In this document: positions 4,521 through 7,703 of the stretch, piece by piece
Layout of the letters: every line of letters starts with the position of its first letter
How positions within the stretch are numbered: position 1 is the first letter of the stretch
From: Alphaproteobacteria bacterium
Lineage (GTDB): Bacteria > Pseudomonadota > Alphaproteobacteria > Sphingomonadales > Emcibacteraceae
Length of the DNA: 7,703 bases
Assembly: GCA_002401545.1 (NCBI GenBank)
Contig: NVTJ01000109.1
Location: forward strand, 1-7,703
Reading direction: 5' to 3'
Notes under the pieces: generated by a model
What the model was told of the DNA's origin: nothing
What the model saw: the letters and a program-made list of their open reading frames with translations, nothing else
Databases searched by the model: none
Position numbers and translations under genes: made by a program

Positions 4521-7349
4521 ATGACCACACAATCCGAACAAACCCTAGAAAACAACCTGATTGCCCAACTGCAAACTCTGGGGTTCGAAAAGGTGCGGAT
4601 TGATGACGAAGTGGCTCTGCTGACAAACTTAAAAACCCAGCTCGAAAAACACAACAAGACCAGCTTGTCAGATGCTGAATTCAAGCAAATCCTGAACGCG
4701 CTGGCCAAGGGAAATATTTTTGACAAGGCGAAAATCCTACGCGATAAAATTGCCTATACTCGTGATGATGACAGCACCGGCTATGTGGAGCTGATCAATC
4801 AAATCAAGTGGTGCAAGAATGAGTATCAGGTGACCCATCAGGTCACCATGAAAGGCAAATACACCAATCGCTATGACGTGACGCTGCTGGTCAATGGTCT
4901 GCCCTTGGTACAGATCGAATTGAAACGTCGTGGGCTGGAGATGAAAGAGGCGTTCAACCAGACCAATCGCTATCACCGGCATTCATTTTCGGCAGGGTAT
5001 GGTCTGTTTGGATATATCCAGCTCTTTGTGATCTCTAACGGCGTCAATACCAAATACTACGCCAACAATCCGGTGGGCAAGCGCGACTTCAAGCAGACGT
5101 TTTTCTGGGCGGATCGGGGCAATAAAAAGATCACGCAGTTAAGCCAGTTCGCAGAAATATTTTTGGAAAAGTGCCAGCTATCCAAAATGATCACCAAATA
5201 TGTGGTTTTGAACGAGTCCGAAAAAATGCTGATGGTGCTGCGCCCCTATCAGTATTATGCGGTTGAACGGATTGTTGATCAGGTTCGTAACAGCCAGAAA
5301 TACGGCTATATCTGGCACACTACCGGGTCGGGTAAAACGCTGACCTCATTCAAGGCGGCGCAGATTCTGACCCAAAGCCCAGAGGTGCACAAGGTGGTAT
5401 TTGTGGTAGATCGCAAAGACCTCGATTACCAAACGATCAAAGAGTTCAACGCCTTTTCCGAAGGTAGTGTGGATGCCACCAACAACACCAAAACACTGGT
5501 CAAACAGTTTGGCGACGACACGCCCCTGATCGTTACCACCTTGCAAAAGCTGAACAACACGATCCACAACCCAAAATACTTGGGGGATATGTCAGACCTG
5601 CAAGGCAAACGCATGGTGTTCATCTTTGACGAATGCCATCGCAGCCAGTTTGGCGATACCCACAACCGGATCAAAGCCTTCTTTGCCAATGTGCAGATGT
5701 TTGGATTCACCGGTACGCCGATCTTTGCCATAAATGCCGCTAAAAATGCCTTGGGCAAGCGTACCACCAAAGACTTGTTTGGCGAGTGCCTGCATAAATA
5801 TGTCATTACTGACGCCATTCGTGACCAGAATGTCTTGCGCTTTTCCATCGAGTATATTCGCACCTTTACCCAAAAAGATCAGGTGGTGGATATCGATGTG
5901 GAGGCCATTGATACCAAGGAAGTGATGGAAGCCCCGGAGCGGCTGGAAAAGATCACCAACTACATTATTGCCAACCATAGCCGCAAAACCAAAACTCGTG
6001 AGTTTACGGCCATTTTTTGCGTCTCCAACATCAAAACCCTGATCAAGTATTACGAGCTGTTCAAAGCCAAAAAGATCGCCGGGGAGCACAATCTCAAAAT
6101 TGGCACCATCTTTTCATACTCTGCCAATGAAGAAGACAGTGATGCAAACGGATTTATCGAAACCGATATGCCGGTGGATGGCGACAGCACAAAGCCAGTG
6201 AACAAGCATAGCCGTGAAAAACTGGACGAGTTTATCGACGATTATAACCAGATGTATGGATGCAATTACTCGACCGATAATTTTTATGGCTACTACAAAG
6301 ACATCGGCAAACGAGTGAAGAATCGCCAAGTGGATATCCTGCTCGTGGTCAATATGTTCCTGACCGGGTTTGATAGTAAGCCGCTCAACACCATTTATGT
6401 GGACAAGAACCTCAAATATCACGGGCTAATCCAAGCCTATTCGCGAACCAACCGCACCATGGGGCAAAAGAAAGCCCAGGGAAATGTGGTGTGCTTTCGC
6501 AACCTCAAACCTGCCACCGATCAGGCCATTGAGTTGTTCGCCAACAAGGATGCTATTGAGGACATTATTTTGGCCCCGTATGAAGACTATGTGGCCCGTT
6601 TTGGCGAAGCCGTAAAAGCGCTGGAGGTAATTACGCCTACAGTTGAGAGTGTTGATGACCTTCTGACCGAAGAGGACGAGGCAAAATTCATTCAGGCCTT
6701 TCGTGAGCTGATCCGCCTAAAAAACGTGCTGGATTGTTTCACCGAGTTTAGCTTTGATCATCTGCCGATGGATGAGCAATTATTCGCTGATTTTAAGAGC
6801 AAATACCTTGATCTCTATGAGAAAGTGAAGGGCAACAACGAGAAGGAAAAAGTCTCGATCCTTGATGACATTGATTTTGAGCTGGAGTTGATCCGTCGCG
6901 ACACCATCAATGTTAGTTATATCATCGGCTTGCTCGAAAACATGCGAAATGCCAGCCCGGAAGAACAGGCCAAAACTCAAAAAACGATTATGAACATGCT
7001 GGATACCGAGGCCCAGCTTCGCAGCAAGAAAGAGTTGATCGAACGCTTCATTGCCGAGCATTTTGCGGAACTATCACCCAATGGAAATATCAGCGAAGAA
7101 TTTGAAACGTACTGGAGCGAGGAAAAAGCCAAAGCCGTAAAAGCTCTGGGCGATGAAGAGAGGCTTGACCGGGATGGTCTGCAAAAAATCATTGATGACT
7201 ATCTGTTTACCGAGAAAACACCCATGCGTGACGACGTCATCAACATCATGGAAAAACGCCCGGGCTTAAAAGAGCGCTCCACCATATCCGAACGGATCAT
7301 TGGCAAAATAAAATCATTCGTTGAGACATTTATCGATGGGGTGGATTAG
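4521..7349 (+). CDS. hsdR: Type I restriction endonuclease / DNA translocase subunit HsdR
   Basis: The 942-residue motor and nuclease subunit joins M2S, translocates unmodified DNA with ATP, and cuts it far from the recognition site. The N-terminal PD-(D/E)xK nuclease shows D119 in RYDVTLLVNG, E133-L-K135 in QIELKRRG, and the QxxxY motif Q147-Y151, matching the catalytic pattern of EcoR124 HsdR. The SF2 helicase follows: Walker A TTGSGKT (residues 267-273), DECH box 370-373, GFTGTP motif, and motif VI QAYSRTNR (638-645). A helical C-terminal region presumably docks HsdR on HsdM. All catalytic residues are present and no frameshift is visible. Length is close to the SauI-type HsdR (about 930 residues) and shorter than EcoR124 (over 1000). 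I chose the ATG at 4521 because it gives the family-like MTTQSEQTLENNL; a TTG at 4506 would add five residues. No ribosome binding site is evident, suggesting weak translation. Confidence 0.97.
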   Translation: MTTQSEQTLENNLIAQLQTLGFEKVRIDDEVALLTNLKTQLEKHNKTSLSDAEFKQILNALAKGNIFDKAKILRDKIAYTRDDDSTGYVELINQIKWCKNEYQVTHQVTMKGKYTNRYDVTLLVNGLPLVQIELKRRGLEMKEAFNQTNRYHRHSFSAGYGLFGYIQLFVISNGVNTKYYANNPVGKRDFKQTFFWADRGNKKITQLSQFAEIFLEKCQLSKMITKYVVLNESEKMLMVLRPYQYYAVERIVDQVRNSQKYGYIWHTTGSGKTLTSFKAAQILTQSPEVHKVVFVVDRKDLDYQTIKEFNAFSEGSVDATNNTKTLVKQFGDDTPLIVTTLQKLNNTIHNPKYLGDMSDLQGKRMVFIFDECHRSQFGDTHNRIKAFFANVQMFGFTGTPIFAINAAKNALGKRTTKDLFGECLHKYVITDAIRDQNVLRFSIEYIRTFTQKDQVVDIDVEAIDTKEVMEAPERLEKITNYIIANHSRKTKTREFTAIFCVSNIKTLIKYYELFKAKKIAGEHNLKIGTIFSYSANEEDSDANGFIETDMPVDGDSTKPVNKHSREKLDEFIDDYNQMYGCNYSTDNFYGYYKDIGKRVKNRQVDILLVVNMFLTGFDSKPLNTIYVDKNLKYHGLIQAYSRTNRTMGQKKAQGNVVCFRNLKPATDQAIELFANKDAIEDIILAPYEDYVARFGEAVKALEVITPTVESVDDLLTEEDEAKFIQAFRELIRLKNVLDCFTEFSFDHLPMDEQLFADFKSKYLDLYEKVKGNNEKEKVSILDDIDFELELIRRDTINVSYIIGLLENMRNASPEEQAKTQKTIMNMLDTEAQLRSKKELIERFIAEHFAELSPNGNISEEFETYWSEEKAKAVKALGDEERLDRDGLQKIIDDYLFTEKTPMRDDVINIMEKRPGLKERSTISERIIGKIKSFVETFIDGVD

Positions 7350-7391
7350 GTGGGTTTTAGGCGCTGGATTTAGCAACATACTCATAAAAAA

Positions 7392-7682
7392 TTATTTTGG
7401 TATTGGTGTGATAACCAAAGCTACCGCCATAAATAGCGCCATGGATCGATGTTCACTATGCCACGGCTTACGCTCAGAGGGTAAGCGATCAATCAATACG
7501 GAAAACTTATTGCCAACAAATTTTGCGACAACATAAAATTTGGCAGTCGTATCTATGCAAAGACTTACTTTGGTTTCAGACCAAGATATGTTTCGCACCA
7601 AGACAAATTTACCCTCTGACATTTTTTCAATATTTTTGACCACTTGCATATTTTTGCCGGACAATCGGCACGTCGAATGCAT
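7392..7682 (-). CDS. Hypothetical small protein, convergent with hsdR, possibly continuing beyond the window
   Basis: This 96-residue ORF runs leftward and ends 42 bases from the hsdR stop. The ATG at 7682 is preceded by a perfect GGAGG (complement of 7688-7692) with a five-base spacer, which is the main support for real translation. The frame has no stop between this ATG and the window edge at 7703, so the gene could instead be the tail of a longer protein. The sequence has alternating strand-like stretches (GKFVLVRNIS, KFYVVAKFVG, NKFSVLID), suggesting a small beta-rich fold, and a hydrophobic end (MALFMAVALVITPIP). The NIS stretch faintly recalls PilZ domains, but no RxxxR motif is seen. 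I do not recognise the family. No clear terminator separates it from hsdR. Confidence 0.45.
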   Translation of the reverse strand: MHSTCRLSGKNMQVVKNIEKMSEGKFVLVRNISWSETKVSLCIDTTAKFYVVAKFVGNKFSVLIDRLPSERKPWHSEHRSMALFMAVALVITPIPK

Positions 7683-7703
7683 GACATCCTCCAAGGCAAT
7701 ACA

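Noticed and set aside
7466..7486. Inverted repeat GCTTAC/GTAAGC as a terminator between hsdR and the minus-strand ORF
   Set aside because: The stem is only six pairs, no T tract follows, and it lies inside the small ORF rather than in the gap after hsdR.
1..7703. CRISPR array, insertion sequence or integrase gene
   Set aside because: No regularly spaced repeats, transposase or tyrosine-recombinase motifs were found in any long reading frame. Mobility signs are limited to the attachment-site remnants and the palindrome in hsdS.

Overview
The window looks alphaproteobacterial, from a genome of medium GC. This rests on a complete tRNA-Thr(GGT), the 3' half of a tRNA-Arg(CCG), and a nested palindromic repeat inside hsdS. 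That repeat strongly resembles the dispersed palindromes I remember from alphaproteobacterial genomes. No lineage marker gene is present, so the assignment is moderate and the species is not identifiable.

Left boundary (1-588): an intact tRNA-Thr gene (21-95) is followed by 203 bases without a convincing gene, then a 45-base 3' remnant of a tRNA-Arg gene (299-343) running from anticodon loop to CCA. Such remnants are left by tyrosine-recombinase elements that integrate into tRNA genes. Each tRNA 3' end is followed, after almost the same gap (65 and 66 bases), by a pair of short direct repeats with 11-base period. This suggests two successive or nested integrations. No integrase lies in the window. 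A TATAAT box and a hairpin over the ribosome binding site precede hsdM.

Defence cassette (589-7349): all genes are on the + strand: hsdM (methyltransferase), hsdS (specificity, two target-recognition domains), an Abi_2/AbiD-AbiF family HEPN protein, and hsdR (nuclease/translocase). Together hsdM, hsdS and hsdR form a complete, apparently intact type I restriction-modification system resembling the IC group. M2S would methylate adenines in a bipartite target. With HsdR added, unmodified DNA would be translocated and cut. The HEPN gene sits between hsdS and hsdR, where the anticodon nuclease gene prrC sits in the E. coli EcoprrI locus. It may therefore be a second, abortive layer of defence guarded by the R-M complex. 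The 130 bases before hsdR hold a separate -10 candidate, a 10-base tandem repeat beside the start codon and a possible RNA fold.

The most unusual detail is at 2802-2872: a 71-base element able to fold end to end is carried in frame inside hsdS, adding about 24 residues between the central conserved region and the second target-recognition domain.

Right end (7350-7703): a small convergent ORF of unknown function with a very good ribosome binding site, whose frame is open to the window edge.
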